Source: Teredinibacter sp. KSP-S5-2 | GTDB lineage: Bacteria > Pseudomonadota > Gammaproteobacteria > Pseudomonadales > Cellvibrionaceae | DNA: 64,000 bases | Direction: 5' to 3' | Assembly: GCF_032773895.1 (NCBI RefSeq) | Contig: NZ_CP120416.1 | Location: 1,300,001-1,364,000 of the forward strand | Shown: piece after piece, positions 1 to 8,676 of the stretch | Numbering within the stretch: position 1 is the stretch's first letter | How the letters are laid out: the number at the start of each line of letters is the position of its first letter | Program-made: the position numbers and the translations under genes | The notes under the pieces: model-generated | Seen by the model: the letters and a program-made list of their open reading frames with translations, nothing else | What the model was told of the DNA's origin: nothing | The model's database searches: none

Positions 1-79
1 CAGTCAACGTAAAGACCAGAATATTCCCATTCATTTTGTTGATGCGGCGTCACCCACTGCGCCTGCACGCATGCAATAG
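1..79 (+). CDS. narJ: Nitrate reductase assembly chaperone NarJ, C-terminal end (partial)
   Basis: Only the last 26 codons are in the window, read in frame 2 and ending at the TAG at 77-79. The stop lies 16 nt before the narI start, the usual narGHJI order. NarJ is the cytoplasmic chaperone that inserts the molybdenum cofactor into NarG. The identification rests on position, because the visible tail has no diagnostic motif. Confidence 0.6.
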   Translation, partial: SQRKDQNIPIHFVDAASPTAPARMQ

Positions 80-95
80 GACAGGAGAAAAGACT

Positions 96-776
96 ATGCC
101 TGATATTACTCATCTTCTTTTTGGTATTTACCCCTACATCGCGTTAGCGGTATTTGTTTTGGGAAGTATCGTCCGTTATGACAGGGATCAATACACCTGG
201 AAAACCAATTCCAGTCAATTGTTGGAAAGCAAACAGTTGCGTAAAGGGAATTATGCCTTTCATATTGGCATTATTGCGATTCTGGGTGGCCATGCCGTGG
301 GTTTATGTACCCCTCACCAAGTCTGGGATGCAATCGGCCTGACACCTTCGGTTAAGCAAGCCTTTGCCATGGGCATGGGCGGTTTTTTTGGTGTGATTTG
401 TTTTTATGGTATGACCATATTAATAAAACGTCGATTGACTAACCCTCGTATTAGAGCCAATAGCTCGCGCATGGATATTGCCATCTTATTGCTTATTTAT
501 CTGCAACTTATTTTAGGCTTAATCAGTATTTTCTTTTCTGCACAACATATGGATGGTCAGGAAATGCTGAAGTTGATGTCGTGGGTGCAAAATACAATTA
601 CCTTTGATGCAGCGGAAGCTGTGGCGGATATTCGCCATGTCGGGCTGATTTATAAGTTACATATATTACTGGGTATGACGTTGTTTTTACTGTTTCCGTT
701 CAGTCGATTGGTACACGTGTGGAGTGTGCCGGTTAAATACCTGTCGCGAAATTACCAAGTAGTACGGGCGCGCTAA
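96..776 (+). CDS. narI: Respiratory nitrate reductase gamma subunit NarI
   Basis: This is the membrane cytochrome b subunit that takes electrons from quinol and passes them to NarH and NarG. The 226-residue product matches the family length and has five hydrophobic segments. The heme-ligand histidines are visible at H56 and H66 near the N-terminus and at H189 and H207 near the C-terminus, the spacing of the Escherichia coli subunit (H56, H66, H187, H205). The ATG at 96 is preceded by AGGAG. An upstream in-frame extension from 36 runs over the narJ end and is not needed. It is the last nar structural gene here. A strong stem-loop follows at 805-873. Confidence 0.95.
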   Translation: MPDITHLLFGIYPYIALAVFVLGSIVRYDRDQYTWKTNSSQLLESKQLRKGNYAFHIGIIAILGGHAVGLCTPHQVWDAIGLTPSVKQAFAMGMGGFFGVICFYGMTILIKRRLTNPRIRANSSRMDIAILLLIYLQLILGLISIFFSAQHMDGQEMLKLMSWVQNTITFDAAEAVADIRHVGLIYKLHILLGMTLFLLFPFSRLVHVWSVPVKYLSRNYQVVRAR

Positions 777-804
777 CCAGAGAGACTAAAATTGTGTTTC
801 CTGA

Positions 805-879
805 CCCCGGAGTGGAGCTAAGAAATTCCCCCAACACGAGTACTCGATATGAGTACTGATTTTCACTCCGGGGATTTTT
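805..879 (+). terminator. Long stem-loop between narI and the PPIase gene
   Basis: A perfect 10-bp stem (CCCCGGAGTG at 805-814 with CACTCCGGGG at 864-873) is followed by ATTTTTA. The loop holds a second perfect hairpin, AGTACTC (839-845) with GAGTACT (851-857). The T-tract fits an intrinsic terminator or attenuator after narI. The nested inner hairpin is more elaborate than a plain terminator needs. Confidence 0.6.
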
Positions 880-978
880 AGGCTTATTTTAAAAGCCTCG
901 CAGGCCAGTGATAAATAAACGTGTCATATCATTTTCAATGAATAGGTATGGGATGATCATTGCTAACAAAGAGATAGT

Positions 979-1752
979 ATGAATAATTCTGATGTAAATG
1001 AAATAAAAGTTAATGGCAAGGTTATCGACGCAGAAAAAATCTCGGAAGAAATGCAATATCATCCAGCAAATTCCCAGAGAGAAGCCATGATCAATGCAGC
1101 ACAAGCATTGATCATCGGTGAATTACTCAAACAAAAGGCATCAACTAGTGGTATCGATACTTCTGTAACGGAAGAAGACTATACTAGCCAACTCTTTGAA
1201 CGAGACATTGAACGTCCTCAGGCTTCAGAGCAAGAATGCCTAACTTTTTATAATAACAATCCGAAAAAATTTATGTCAGCGCCACTTGTTGAAGCGAGGC
1301 ATATCTTAATTACTGCACATGAGTCTGATTTGTCTGAACGGGAACAGGCTAAAGAGAAAGCAAATATAATTTTGCAAAAACTGACTGACAACAAAAACAG
1401 TTTCGAAGAGTTAGCCAAAATGCACTCTAGTTGCCCATCAAAAGAAGTGGGGGGAAGCCTCGGCCAGTTATCCAAAGGACAAACCGTACCCGAGTTCGAA
1501 AAAGTGTTGTTTCTTGCTGATGTTGGGCTCCAAAACCAGCCTGTAGAATCCCGCTATGGGTTTCACGTATTGGATATTGTTAATCGAATTGATGGTGAGA
1601 GACTGCCTTTTGAACACGTCAAAAATGATATTCGTAACTATCTGAATGAAAAAGTAAAAAGAAAGGCCATTGCGCAGTACATACAAGTACTTATTGATGA
1701 TGCTGACATAGAAGGCTTTGATTTTCAGGCTGTTGGGCCGTTGCTTCAGTAA
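979..1752 (+). CDS. Parvulin-type peptidylprolyl isomerase (PpiC/NifM-like)
   Basis: The 257-residue protein has a central parvulin domain at about residues 95-200 (EARHILI, then SKEVGGSLGQLSKGQTVPEFE and ESRYGFHVLDI, typical parvulin blocks) after a helical N-terminal region. There is no signal peptide, so it is probably cytoplasmic. Parvulins of this NifM-like type are often found right after narI in proteobacterial nar operons and are thought to help nitrate reductase mature. Here it follows narI by 202 nt across a stem-loop, so it may be partly uncoupled from the operon. Exact client unknown. Confidence 0.85.
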   Translation: MNNSDVNEIKVNGKVIDAEKISEEMQYHPANSQREAMINAAQALIIGELLKQKASTSGIDTSVTEEDYTSQLFERDIERPQASEQECLTFYNNNPKKFMSAPLVEARHILITAHESDLSEREQAKEKANIILQKLTDNKNSFEELAKMHSSCPSKEVGGSLGQLSKGQTVPEFEKVLFLADVGLQNQPVESRYGFHVLDIVNRIDGERLPFEHVKNDIRNYLNEKVKRKAIAQYIQVLIDDADIEGFDFQAVGPLLQ

Positions 1753-2020
1753 ATACTTTTTTTTCAGGAGTCTGATGTGGACTAAATGGTTTCTTTAATT
1801 CCAATGTAATTATTAGTACTTATGCATATCTTTTAGTTTGATAGCATTTTACAAAATACACGTGATTCCAATATTGGGTTTATTCTTGTAGTTTTGATTG
1901 TGAGAATGATTTTCGTTAACCTAAAAAATAGATAGAATTGTTTTTTATATTACCAGTTAAAATTTCCAAAAATTGAAGATGTATCTATTTGAGGGAATAC
2001 ATAAGACTCTATTTCGCTAA

Positions 2021-2749
2021 GTTGACCTTTTCTTTTATTTTTCCTCGGTTGGTGGTATAAAAACTAAGCTATCAGGCGGAGAGTTTGGTCACGGTTTTGT
2101 CTCCGCTGGCTTTACAAAAGCTATGATGGGGTCAGCCGGCTTTGATTATGTCAACGATAGAGCTTGGCAGCAGGTGGCAGGCAGAACGATCTATGCTGCG
2201 GTTATTGGAGGGACTGTATCCAAGATGACTGGAGGGAAATTTGCCAATGGTGCGGTGACGGCTGCTATGGCACATGCTTTAAACGCAGAATATACTGGAG
2301 CAAAGACTGCTGCGTCACAAGAGTAGCAAAAGGAAGCCGAAGCACTTTACAAAGAGTTTTTGGAGTTAATGAGAGAGTCTGAATCTCCATTCGGTTACGG
2401 ATTGCCAAATGCTGAAGGAGCAACCGTTGTGTATGATTCAGAATATGACGGATGGGCTAAAATTGTGACAGTTCCAAGGATGAAAGGAGTAATAACAGTA
2501 GGAGATAAGTTTTTCACCGATAGGCTTATACCTGAAGAAGCTACCGCTGAACAAGTTAAGTTTCTCGATACTTTATCTGATCATCAACTAAGGCTGTTTG
2601 CTTTTAGGCATGAAAATGCACATAGGCATCCCAAAAATCTAAACTATCAACTTGGTGATGTTAGTTCGTCTAGGATTAATAGTAAGCCTGAAATACATGC
2701 CACGACTGTAGGTGTTGATTGGGCTCGGAGGGTGTTCAAAAATGACTAA
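2021..2749 (+). pseudogene. Remnant of a polymorphic (RHS-like) toxin with a HExxH C-terminal domain
   Basis: One frame stays open from 2021 to 2749 except for a TAG at 2324-2326. The upstream part carries a glycine-rich segment (GEFGHGFVSAGFTKA, then GGKFANGAVTAAMAHALN) typical of the region just before the toxin tip in RHS and contact-dependent toxins. It has no good start codon and begins after a stop at 2018, so the large N-terminal body is missing. Past the TAG the same frame runs on for about 140 codons with a candidate zinc-protease motif HENAH at 2609-2623. Re-initiation could occur at TTG 2360 or ATG 2369. I read it as an orphaned, nonsense-interrupted toxin tip. The toxin family is not firmly identified. 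Confidence 0.6.
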
Positions 2750-3437
2750 ATTGAAGTTTTATAGTTTGTCAGTGATGATCTTTTTTCTTCTCTTTCCTAG
2801 TTTACGTAGTTCGGCGGAATCGTTGCAGTACGTCGGATTCTCTGAGCCAAGTTTGAAGTTAAAAAAGTTTGCTATTAGCAGTGAAAGCGGATTAATTGGA
2901 GAGGATGGTCGAGATTATTCTTTGGCGCTTCGTAGGTGTGAATCTAATTCAAAATGGAAGTGTCTGCTTTTGCCAAATAAAGGTGTTATTTTTGCACTCC
3001 CGAACCGTAAGTTGGTTGTAAAAGAAAAATGGCTTTTTTCCGGGTATGAATTTACTTTAGATGATTGTGAAGATACTACGGCAGGAAACGTTTATTTAAT
3101 TAGCGCAAAGCTCAGGACGGTATTTACATCAGAAGACGATTATGTGGGGGATCATCGTCAATCAATCCAGTATTTGTATGATGAAGAAAAAGGAATTTTA
3201 GGTTGGGTTTTTGAAAAGATGATTTCAAAAGATGGTTCTATCCTTGAAAAAGAGGTTTGGGTTAACGCTAATGTTTCCGAAGGATTTTCTAGTTGGTACT
3301 CTAGGTTACCAGTCTCTACAGTTCTCTCTGAAAAAGCCGAACGGAAGTTAGAGAATAAAGATCTTACGTACAAAGAATTTGTTAATTTATACTTGGGCTG
3401 GCCTGCTTCGGAAAAGGAAATAAGGGACAGTCCCTAA
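2742..3437 (+). CDS. Secreted hypothetical protein, candidate immunity protein
   Basis: The 231-residue product begins with a clear signal peptide (MTKLKFYSLSVMIFFLLFP, cleavage likely near SSA-ES). The rest is a mature domain I do not recognise, with two cysteine pairs. Its start overlaps the end of the toxin-tip frame by 8 nt (ATGACTAA), the tight coupling usual for toxin and immunity genes. Export to the periplasm would suit neutralising a toxin delivered there. A terminator follows directly. The role is inferred only from position and signal peptide. Confidence 0.55.
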   Translation: MTKLKFYSLSVMIFFLLFPSLRSSAESLQYVGFSEPSLKLKKFAISSESGLIGEDGRDYSLALRRCESNSKWKCLLLPNKGVIFALPNRKLVVKEKWLFSGYEFTLDDCEDTTAGNVYLISAKLRTVFTSEDDYVGDHRQSIQYLYDEEKGILGWVFEKMISKDGSILEKEVWVNANVSEGFSSWYSRLPVSTVLSEKAERKLENKDLTYKEFVNLYLGWPASEKEIRDSP

Positions 3438-3445
3438 TTAAACAA

Positions 3446-3475
3446 AAAGCCCGGTGAATGCCGGGCTTTGTTGTT
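3446..3475 (+). terminator. Intrinsic terminator after the candidate immunity gene
   Basis: Perfect 9-bp stem, AAAGCCCGG (3446-3454) and CCGGGCTTT (3461-3469), with loop TGAATG, followed by GTTGTTTT. It sits 9 nt after the stop codon at 3437. Confidence 0.85.
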
Positions 3476-3490
3476 TTAGGCTACGGATAT

Positions 3491-3673
3491 TTACTCATCT
3501 TTCTTCTTCAGTGCGGTAATAATCAGTTTATTGCTTTGCCGTTCGACAAGGTACTGACTGCCGATGGTAAAGCCAATCTCTTGTAACCATCAGCCATGTA
3601 AATAAGTCACCGGCACCTCACGTCTTTTATTAATCCGTGCTCCTAGGGAAATACATTGATTCGGGTGTAGTTT
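3491..3673 (-). pseudogene. symE: Broken symE-like type I toxin gene
   Basis: On the minus strand one frame reads REVPVTYLHG, a TGA stop, then WLQEIGFTIGSQYLVERQ and LIITALKKKDE before a terminal TAA at 3491-3493. This matches the SymE pattern of a Gly, one variable residue, Trp-Leu, then a GF..G....V core. The TGA replaces the variable residue before the Trp. No ATG is present upstream before a stop. The gene therefore looks inactive by nonsense mutation and loss of its 5' end. It lies next to the polymorphic-toxin remnant. Confidence 0.6.
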
Positions 3674-3693
3674 GATCTATTTTTTTGTTTTTA

Positions 3694-5445
3694 TCACTTC
3701 TTCGCAAACAATGCAATCAGCATAATAATCAACATGACCCAAAAGCCGGAAAGCAGTTGCCAAAAGAGTAGTTTTCCCTGGTCTTTTTCCGGTATAGGCG
3801 CGTTGCGAATAAATTCCGGGTTAGGTTGGGTGAGATCAGTTAATAAATCGTCCAATGTGGTATAGCGTTTTTGTAAATCAAAATTTGCTCCTTTAGCTAG
3901 TGCTTTATCAAACCACGCCGGGATAATTGGGTTAAAGGTGGTGGCGCTGCGGTAGCGCAGTCGGTCGTAATCAAAGCGGCTGGTACACTCGTTGATTTTT
4001 TTACCGTAGGGCAAGTGTCCGGTAAATAGTTCGTAGGTAATCGTGGCCAGGGAGTAGATATCGCCTTGTAAGCCTGGGTTATGTCCCAATAAATAATAGG
4101 GGTCAGAATAGGTGGCCGTGCCCAGGACACCTTCGTGCTGCACCGGGCTGAACATTTCCGCGATGCCAGCAACAAACACGGAACCAAAGTCGACAATAAC
4201 AGCCTGGTTCTCAGGTGTAATCATGATGTTGGCCGGTTTTAGATCCTGATGTAAGGTTTCCTTTTCGTGAAAGGCTTTCAGGCCTTCGGCAATGTGTTTG
4301 ATAATGGTAATGGCTTTTTTCGGGCTGGGGCGTGGGTTTTCCTCCATCCATTTATCCAACGATATGCCTTCAACTTTTTCCATTAAGTAATACAGAAAAT
4401 GCCGCTGGCTCTGTTGTTCGATAATTTTGACAACATGTTCGTTATTAATGCGTTTGCCAATCCATTCTTCCTGGATAAAACGGTCAATATATCCTGTGTC
4501 GTCTTCATAGTTAGGCGACGGTGTTTTCATTACCATCTGCTGGCCGCTTGTTTGTTGTGTAACAAGGTAGAGTTGGCTTCGAGAGGACGCGAATAATTCC
4601 TTTTCAACTTTATATCCGTCAATAATCATGCCGGGTTCAAGAGGCGGTGGGAAAGGCAGGCGCGTGAGCTTTGCGTTGTAATCGTCCAGGGTTTCTGACG
4701 GTGTGTTTTCAATGTAAAGTAGCGCACCGCTGATGTTGTCATCACTGCCTGTTTCCTGTGCTTCCTTACACAGACTTTCTATCTGCCGGTTTAAGTCCTG
4801 GCTGGCATCCAATTGTTGCGCAAATTTTTCCAGATCGACGAAGTCATGTAAGCCGTCGGTAGTAAGGAGAAAAAAGTCCCCTTGTTGTAATTGTTGTTTG
4901 CCGTAATCGATATTCAGTGAATTATCCATGCCCACCGCTCGGGAAAGCGTGGCCTGCTTACCGCCTAGGTTGGCAACATGGTCTTTGGTGAGCTGTTGTA
5001 GCTTGCCCTGGCGAATGCGGTATATTCGACTGTCACCTACATGAAAAAAATGCGCCGTGGTGGATTTAACTATGAGTGTGCTACTGGTACACAAATAACC
5101 TTTTACTTCGTGAATAAATTCATGGCTTTTTTTGTATAAGGCAAGGTTAATGGCACTGAGAATTTTTTGTCCGGCGTGACTGACAGACCAGGTATCCGGT
5201 GTTTTGTAATAATCCTCAATTAAGTGGTTAACTGTGGTATAGCTGGCTTCTTTTCCTGCCTCGGCGCTGCTGACGCCATCGGCAATGGCAACCACCACAC
5301 CCTTGTAGGTCAGCGTATGGGGGCTGACAGGAAGCTCAGCCTGAACGGCATCTTCATTTTGCTCTTTTATGCCGGTACGTGTTGCGGTGGCAACACGTAC
5401 TTGGAGTTGAGTTGTAGAAACTTCAGCTATAGAGGGTTCAGTCAC
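3694..5445 (-). CDS. Bifunctional PP2C phosphatase / Ser-Thr kinase, membrane-anchored
   Basis: The 583-residue protein fuses a PP2C-type phosphatase (about residues 15-250: ADGVSSAEAG, GDSRIYRI, TTDGLHDF, DNISG metal-site motifs) to a eukaryotic-type protein kinase (about 270-540). The kinase has an invariant-lysine candidate in QQMVMKTP, the catalytic loop HQDLKPAN at 399-406 and DFG at 419-421. A hydrophobic segment near the C-terminus anchors it to the membrane with both enzymes cytoplasmic. The same frame could both phosphorylate and dephosphorylate a target. It ends the leftward cluster with the narK-type gene just upstream (30 nt gap), so they are probably co-transcribed. Substrate unknown. 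Confidence 0.9.
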   Translation of the reverse strand: MTEPSIAEVSTTQLQVRVATATRTGIKEQNEDAVQAELPVSPHTLTYKGVVVAIADGVSSAEAGKEASYTTVNHLIEDYYKTPDTWSVSHAGQKILSAINLALYKKSHEFIHEVKGYLCTSSTLIVKSTTAHFFHVGDSRIYRIRQGKLQQLTKDHVANLGGKQATLSRAVGMDNSLNIDYGKQQLQQGDFFLLTTDGLHDFVDLEKFAQQLDASQDLNRQIESLCKEAQETGSDDNISGALLYIENTPSETLDDYNAKLTRLPFPPPLEPGMIIDGYKVEKELFASSRSQLYLVTQQTSGQQMVMKTPSPNYEDDTGYIDRFIQEEWIGKRINNEHVVKIIEQQSQRHFLYYLMEKVEGISLDKWMEENPRPSPKKAITIIKHIAEGLKAFHEKETLHQDLKPANIMITPENQAVIVDFGSVFVAGIAEMFSPVQHEGVLGTATYSDPYYLLGHNPGLQGDIYSLATITYELFTGHLPYGKKINECTSRFDYDRLRYRSATTFNPIIPAWFDKALAKGANFDLQKRYTTLDDLLTDLTQPNPEFIRNAPIPEKDQGKLLFWQLLSGFWVMLIIMLIALFAKK

Positions 5446-5475
5446 AGAAGTATCCTTAACTGAATTTAATCAGTA

Positions 5476-6951
5476 TTAGTCTACATCAATTAAATGCACG
5501 GTTCCGTCTGGCAGTGTTTCGGCAATTTTTCCCTTAGGTTCTTCTAAAAACACACAGGCCGCAACAATAAAAATAGCGGATGCAGCAATGACCAGAAAGA
5601 AAGTGCTGTAGTCGACAAACGATAACACGGTCAGGTAAGTGACGGCACCAACATTGCCATAAGCTCCGGTCATTCCGGCGATCTGTCCTGTCATGCGTCG
5701 CTTAACTAAAGGAACGATGGCAAACACTGCACCTTCACCTGCCTGCACGAAGAAGGAACAACACATGGTGGCGATTACAGCGAGGGGAATCCACCATTCA
5801 CCGTCTATTTGGCTTAACACGAAATAGCCAACGGCTAAGCCGCCCACTAACACCATTAAGCTTTTTCTGCGACCGAAGTAATCGGAAAACCAACCACCGG
5901 TTGGTCGCGCGACTAAATTCATAAAGGCAAAGCCGGAGGCGAGTAAACCCGCTTTTACCGGGTCGAGTCCGTCGAAGGTTTCGATAAAGAACAGCGGCAA
6001 CATGGACACAACGGCAAGCTCGGAACCAAAGGTGACGAAATAAGACACACTGAGTATAGCGACTTGTTTAAATTTATATTTTTCTAGCTCGGGTACGCCT
6101 TGTTCCAAATGTTCTTGATTAACATGCCATATCCCTTGGGTTTGAACAATAAACAGGACGACCAATACGCCCCAAAGAACATACATTACCGTCTCTGAAA
6201 AAAGTTTTACGCCAGCAGGGGAAAGTTTCCAGGCCAGCACCCCCAGGGCAATATACATGGGAACGTTCATGGCCAGATAAAAGAATAAATCACCGTAACT
6301 GGTCACTTCCAGGCCGCGGCTTTTTTTCGGTTTAAAGTAAGTGGAGCCTTTAGGCGTATTTTTTGCGGTAAAGAAATAAAACACACCGTATATTAGCGTG
6401 ATAACTCCGGTTAACGCCAATGCATAACGCCAGCCATCGTCTCCGCCAAACAGAAGGGCAATAGTGGGTAAGGTCATGGCACCCGCTGCGGAACCAAAGT
6501 TACCCCAGCCGCCATAAATGCCTTCGGCGATACCAACCTGTTTTGCTGGAAACCATTCGCCAACCATGCGAATACCAATAACAAAACCAGCACCAACAAA
6601 TCCAAGTAAAAAGCGGAAGATGGCTAATTGTTCGTAATTTTTTGCCTGGGCAAATGCGAAGCAGACAAATGAAGAGAGCACCAATAAGCCGCTGTACACT
6701 TTGCGCGGCCCATATTTGTCCACCATCATACCAATAATAATACGCGCGGGTATGGTCAGGGCCACGTTAAGAATTAACAGGGCTTTTACTTGATGGCTGG
6801 TTAAATCGAACGCCTCTTTAATAAATACCATGAGTGGTGCATGGCTGAACCAGACAACAAATGTCAGGAAAAAGGCGAACCAGGTTATATGGAGGGTTTT
6901 AATTTTGGGATCGCCAAAATTGAACAGGTTTAGTTTGCTGTCAGCGCTCAT
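5476..6951 (-). CDS. narK: NarK-type MFS nitrate/nitrite transporter (large form)
   Basis: The 491-residue, roughly 12-helix major facilitator protein carries the nitrate signature in helix 5 ([17 protein letters not shown]) and an RMVGEWF block typical of NarK proteins. The start at 6951 is chosen because GGGAG lies just upstream on the minus strand. The frame stays open to 7041, but that extension has no good start signal. The protein would import nitrate or exchange it for nitrite. It is divergent from a second, shorter NarK homologue, and the space between holds NarL-like and FNR-like sites. The kinase-phosphatase gene lies 30 nt downstream. Confidence 0.9.
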   Translation of the reverse strand: MSADSKLNLFNFGDPKIKTLHITWFAFFLTFVVWFSHAPLMVFIKEAFDLTSHQVKALLILNVALTIPARIIIGMMVDKYGPRKVYSGLLVLSSFVCFAFAQAKNYEQLAIFRFLLGFVGAGFVIGIRMVGEWFPAKQVGIAEGIYGGWGNFGSAAGAMTLPTIALLFGGDDGWRYALALTGVITLIYGVFYFFTAKNTPKGSTYFKPKKSRGLEVTSYGDLFFYLAMNVPMYIALGVLAWKLSPAGVKLFSETVMYVLWGVLVVLFIVQTQGIWHVNQEHLEQGVPELEKYKFKQVAILSVSYFVTFGSELAVVSMLPLFFIETFDGLDPVKAGLLASGFAFMNLVARPTGGWFSDYFGRRKSLMVLVGGLAVGYFVLSQIDGEWWIPLAVIATMCCSFFVQAGEGAVFAIVPLVKRRMTGQIAGMTGAYGNVGAVTYLTVLSFVDYSTFFLVIAASAIFIVAACVFLEEPKGKIAETLPDGTVHLIDVD

Positions 6952-7021
6952 TTTTATCTCCCGCTTTAGCAGATGGATAGTGAATCTGGCTCTAGTGTCG
7001 GTAATCATCCATTTGGAAAAG

Positions 7022-7035
7022 CTGACATGGATCAA
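7022..7035. promoter_or_regulatory. Weak FNR/Anr-like box upstream of the large narK
   Basis: CTGACATGGATCAA fits the FNR pattern TTGAT-N4-ATCAA with a perfect right half and two mismatches in the left. It is centred about 77 nt before the narK start at 6951, a distance compatible with a class II activator site. Confidence 0.45.
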
Positions 7036-7072
7036 TCGCAATTCACCTGAAAAATATGCGGATTGAGGAAGC

Positions 7073-7088
7073 TATCCCCAAAGGGGTG
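7073..7088. promoter_or_regulatory. Degenerate NarL 7-2-7 site
   Basis: TATCCCC-AA-AGGGGTG is an inverted pair of heptamers close to the NarL consensus TACYYMT, arranged 7-2-7. It lies between the divergent transporter genes, together with a single heptamer TACCCCT at 7104-7110. Confidence 0.4.
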
Positions 7089-7127
7089 GTGTCATGTTCT
7101 TTCTACCCCTTGGTATTTCTGGTCGTA

Positions 7128-7143
7128 TACCTCTGAAGAGGTA
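7128..7143. promoter_or_regulatory. Perfect NarL-type 7-2-7 operator
   Basis: TACCTCT-GA-AGAGGTA is a perfect inverted repeat of two NarL heptamers (consensus TACYYMT) with the preferred 2-nt spacing. It is located between the two divergent NarK-type genes, about 107 nt before the start at 7250. It argues for nitrate-responsive control of one or both transporters. Confidence 0.65.
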
Positions 7144-7249
7144 TAAAGGTTGTGGTGTTTTCACTGGATGAAGTTATTCGGGATAAATACTTATTTCCCA
7201 CTGCCGCTTTCTTTAAGGTAAGGGGGTAAGAGTAACCGGAGTTGATGAC

Positions 7250-8518
7250 ATGCAGTTCCAAAAACATTTATCCCACCGAGCGTTGTGGGCGGCAACGTTT
7301 GCATTTGCAGCCAACTTTTCTGTGTGGACGCTCTATGCTGTTTTAGGGGTAGAAATTCGCAGTGATCTGGATTTGTCCGCTACGGAATTTGGTTTGTTGC
7401 TGGCAGCCCCCATGTTCACCGGAGCAATTATTCGCTGGCCGGTGGGGATTTATGTGGAGCGGGCGAATGGCAAACGGTTTTTTGTTTGGCAAATGGTGTT
7501 AACTCTGCCAGCTTTACTCATCCTGCCTTCTGTAAAAACCTATTTCGATTTTTTATTAGTGGGTTTATGGCTTGGTGTTTCCGGCGTGTCGTTTACCATT
7601 GGTATACGCTACATCAGTGATTGGTTTGAAAGTAAGTTCCTCGGCACGGTGATGGGGGTATTTGGTTCCGGTAATGCGGGGGCGGCTGTGACTTTGCTCT
7701 TGGTACCGCTGTTGATGGATTATATCTCCTGGCGTTGGGTTGGTTATGTCTACGCCGTCGGTTTTTTTCTGGTTATCGTATTTTTTGCATTTATTGCACC
7801 AGCGCCTTTACCTTATATGCAGGAAAAGGCCAGGGAAGTTGAAGCCATCAATCCGTATCTGGATATTCGAATCTGGCGATTCAGCTTGTACTACTATTTT
7901 GTCTTCGGCAGCTTTCTGGCACTGATCCTTTGGTTGCCACAATATTACATGAGCGCCTATGAGCTGAGTTTTATTCAGGCCATGAATCTCACACTATTGT
8001 TTACTTTCGTCTCCAGTACGGTACGTGCGCTTGGTGGTTATTACGCGGATAAGTATGGTGCGCGTACCGTCAACTGGAGCGTGTTTTGGGTATGTCTGGT
8101 CTGTTTGTTTTTTCTCAGTTATCCACCCACCACCATGACCATTCATGGCATCCGTGGTGAAGTGAATTTATATCTCGAAATAAACGTGTGGGTATTTACC
8201 AGTCTAATTCTGGTTATCGGTATTGCCCAAGGGTTTGGCCGCGCCAGCGTATATAAAATTATCCACAATTATTATCCAAATCATATGGGGCAGGCGGGTG
8301 GTTTTGTTTCATTTATTGGTGCATTAGGTGGTTGTAGTTTGCCGGTTCTATTTGGTTTGGCTGACGATCTAGTCGGCGTTCACAGTGCGTGTTTTATGTT
8401 GCTGTATGGTTTACTCGCTGGTTGCATGATTATTATGTTTTATGCCAACAAAGCGGATGAATATCAGCAACGATTGAAACAGGCCATTGAACATAATTTT
8501 TTGGAAATAGATGACTAA
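7250..8518 (+). CDS. NarK-type MFS nitrate/nitrite transporter (short form)
   Basis: The 422-residue major facilitator protein has about 12 hydrophobic helices and the nitrate signature in the fifth (GVFGSGNAGAAVTLLLVPLL), with an RYISDWFESKFLG block. It is distinct from the 491-residue homologue across the divergent promoter, matching the common pairing of a nitrate/proton symporter and a nitrate/nitrite antiporter in denitrifiers. Which one performs which reaction cannot be told from the sequence. The ATG at 7250 is preceded by GGAG at 7230-7233 in a purine-rich leader. Next gene downstream is an FNR-boxed porin. Confidence 0.9.
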   Translation: MQFQKHLSHRALWAATFAFAANFSVWTLYAVLGVEIRSDLDLSATEFGLLLAAPMFTGAIIRWPVGIYVERANGKRFFVWQMVLTLPALLILPSVKTYFDFLLVGLWLGVSGVSFTIGIRYISDWFESKFLGTVMGVFGSGNAGAAVTLLLVPLLMDYISWRWVGYVYAVGFFLVIVFFAFIAPAPLPYMQEKAREVEAINPYLDIRIWRFSLYYYFVFGSFLALILWLPQYYMSAYELSFIQAMNLTLLFTFVSSTVRALGGYYADKYGARTVNWSVFWVCLVCLFFLSYPPTTMTIHGIRGEVNLYLEINVWVFTSLILVIGIAQGFGRASVYKIIHNYYPNHMGQAGGFVSFIGALGGCSLPVLFGLADDLVGVHSACFMLLYGLLAGCMIIMFYANKADEYQQRLKQAIEHNFLEIDD

Positions 8519-8550
8519 ACATGAAAAACGAAGCCACTGTTTGCATAAAA

Positions 8551-8579
8551 GTGGGTAGAGCTTTGGGGCATTGTGGGTA
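8551..8579. promoter_or_regulatory. Two NarL-like half-sites upstream of the porin
   Basis: GTGGGTA occurs at 8551-8557 and again at 8573-8579 in the same orientation (reverse TACCCAC, one mismatch to the NarL heptamer TACYYMT). Both lie just upstream of the FNR box at 8594. Confidence 0.35.
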
Positions 8580-8593
8580 GTTGAAATAGGCTG

Positions 8594-8607
8594 TTGATTT
8601 TTGTCAA
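8594..8607 (+). promoter_or_regulatory. FNR/Anr box upstream of the porin gene
   Basis: TTGAT-TTTT-GTCAA matches the FNR consensus TTGAT-N4-ATCAA with one mismatch. A start near 8642 would place it at -41.5, with TATCTT at 8629-8634 as a possible -10. The downstream gene starts at 8677. Confidence 0.7.
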
Positions 8608-8676
8608 AAGTGATAATACTTGCCAGCGTATCTTACGGGGTAATCAGTCTAATAACGAATGACAAGGTGGAGCCCA

